Position numbers and translations under genes: made by a program
The notes under the pieces: model-generated
Told to the model about the DNA's origin: nothing
The model's database searches: none
The model's input: only the letters and a program-made list of their open reading frames with translations
Assembly: GCA_030340625.1 (NCBI GenBank)
Contig: JAOPHQ010000643.1
Location: forward strand, 1 to 64,000
Source of the DNA: Merluccius polli
Lineage: Eukaryota; Chordata; Actinopteri; Gadiformes; Merlucciidae
DNA: 64,000 nucleotides
Direction: 5' to 3'
Shown here: one piece after another, positions 63,320 to 64,000 of the stretch
How the letters are laid out: each line of letters opens with the position of its first letter
Position numbering within the stretch: the first letter of the stretch is position 1

Positions 63320-63707
63320 TGTCGATCGCTAACCAGGGATGAATGACGACGTATCATTGGGCAATGGAAATGTTGCGGTAAAATAGGTTCGACGGGAAAC
63401 ACACGGTAGGTAAATAGGTAAAAACGCACAGATATAGTGTATGCGTATAACATATTAAGATATTGCAATGATTAATATCAACGTATATACTTCGTGGTTT
63501 TAATCATATTTTTAGAAAATTTACGATGAAAATGTGATGGGTAATAAACAGGAACTGTGCGCTTCGCTACATATCACTCGGAATGTATTCTGCGACGGCC
63601 CCAAACATTAGCGGTAGCAACCAAGCAACGATATCAAGCTAGCTGCAGCTGCAGCAAGAAATCTTGAATTTAAACAGCCGAGCTCAAATTTTGTCCTAAA
63701 ATTCAAG
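63320..63707. promoter_or_regulatory. Head-to-head promoter between heatr5b (-) and gpatch11 (+)
   Basis: The two start codons are 934 bp apart and point away from each other, as in human HEATR5B/GPATCH11. A minus-strand CCAAT lies at 63356-63360. Near the gpatch11 side, GTAGCAAC and CAAGCAAC stand as a near-tandem pair followed by GCAGCTGCAGC. There is no obvious TATA box, and start sites are not determinable here. Confidence 0.55.
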
Positions 63708-63750
63708 ATGTCAGACGAGGAAGAGGACTATATGTCTGACGCATTCATCA
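63708..63750 (+). CDS. gpatch11: G-patch domain-containing protein 11, first coding exon (gene continues beyond window)
   Basis: ATG at 63708 opens MSDEEEDYMSDAFI, the conserved acidic N-terminus of GPATCH11 (CCDC75), a small G-patch protein linked to RNA processing. The family's DAFIN fits the donor ATCA|GTAAAA at 63751, where the split codon can give Asn. An alternative donor at 63758 (AAT|GTACGC) is possible. Without splicing, the frame runs on without family similarity and stops at TAG 63846-63848. No G-patch is present in the window. Position head-to-head with heatr5b supports the call. Confidence 0.82.
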
Positions 63751-64000
63751 GTAAAATGTACGCAATTCGGCTGAATGTGGTTCGTATTAAAAAACAGGGA
63801 CATCTCAGAGTGATGTCTCGGAAAAATATGGTTAACACAAGGCACTAGTTTGTTGCCCCAGTAACAGCACAGCTCATTCAGGCGTGAATACAGTATTATG
63901 GAAGTGAAATAATGAGGAGAAGTAGTAGATTAATGTGTATCAATTGTAATTGTGCTGGGTCTGTTTTCGTTGAACTGTTCTCTGCTTTCTATTCTGTCAG

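Overview
The window is nuclear DNA of a vertebrate, almost certainly a teleost fish. The evidence is multi-exon genes with GT-AG introns whose spliced products follow vertebrate proteins over full length, very dense CA/GT, CT and GA microsatellites, and many interspersed repeats of types common in teleosts. I cannot name the species. || Layout: four genes in the order vit (+, 3' end only) > strn (-, complete) > heatr5b (-, complete) > gpatch11 (+, first exon only). This is the order of human 2p22.2 (VIT-STRN-HEATR5B-GPATCH11), which supports the paralogue assignments: STRN rather than STRN3, HEATR5B rather than HEATR5A, VIT rather than COCH. || 1-2030: last two coding exons of vitrin, an extracellular-matrix VWA protein, and its 3' UTR. 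2030-3932: convergent 3' ends of vit and strn. 3933-29354: striatin in 17 coding exons (785 aa), with a CpG-rich promoter around 28.85-29.6 kb. All splice phases close. 29.8-62.77 kb: HEATR5B in 35 coding exons (2058 aa), also phase-consistent throughout. 62.8-63.7 kb: head-to-head promoter shared with gpatch11, whose first coding exon starts at 63708. || The proteins do not form one pathway. Striatin is the PP2A-binding scaffold of STRIPAK. HEATR5B is a HEAT-repeat partner of AP-1/clathrin adaptors. Vitrin is secreted matrix. GPATCH11 is a G-patch protein. || The accessory content is intronic: a five-copy higher-order repeat in strn intron 3; TTAA-bounded inverted-repeat elements and nested transposons in heatr5b introns 14, 15, 21 and 30; a 5'-truncated, internally deleted LINE abutting heatr5b exon 18; two sequence families present twice; and dinucleotide tracts lying against splice sites. 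Two phase-preserving splicing options in heatr5b (an extra 45 nt on exon 7 and a stop-free 123-nt intron 33) are the most testable protein-level observations. I found no RNA gene, CRISPR array or clearly new gene system.
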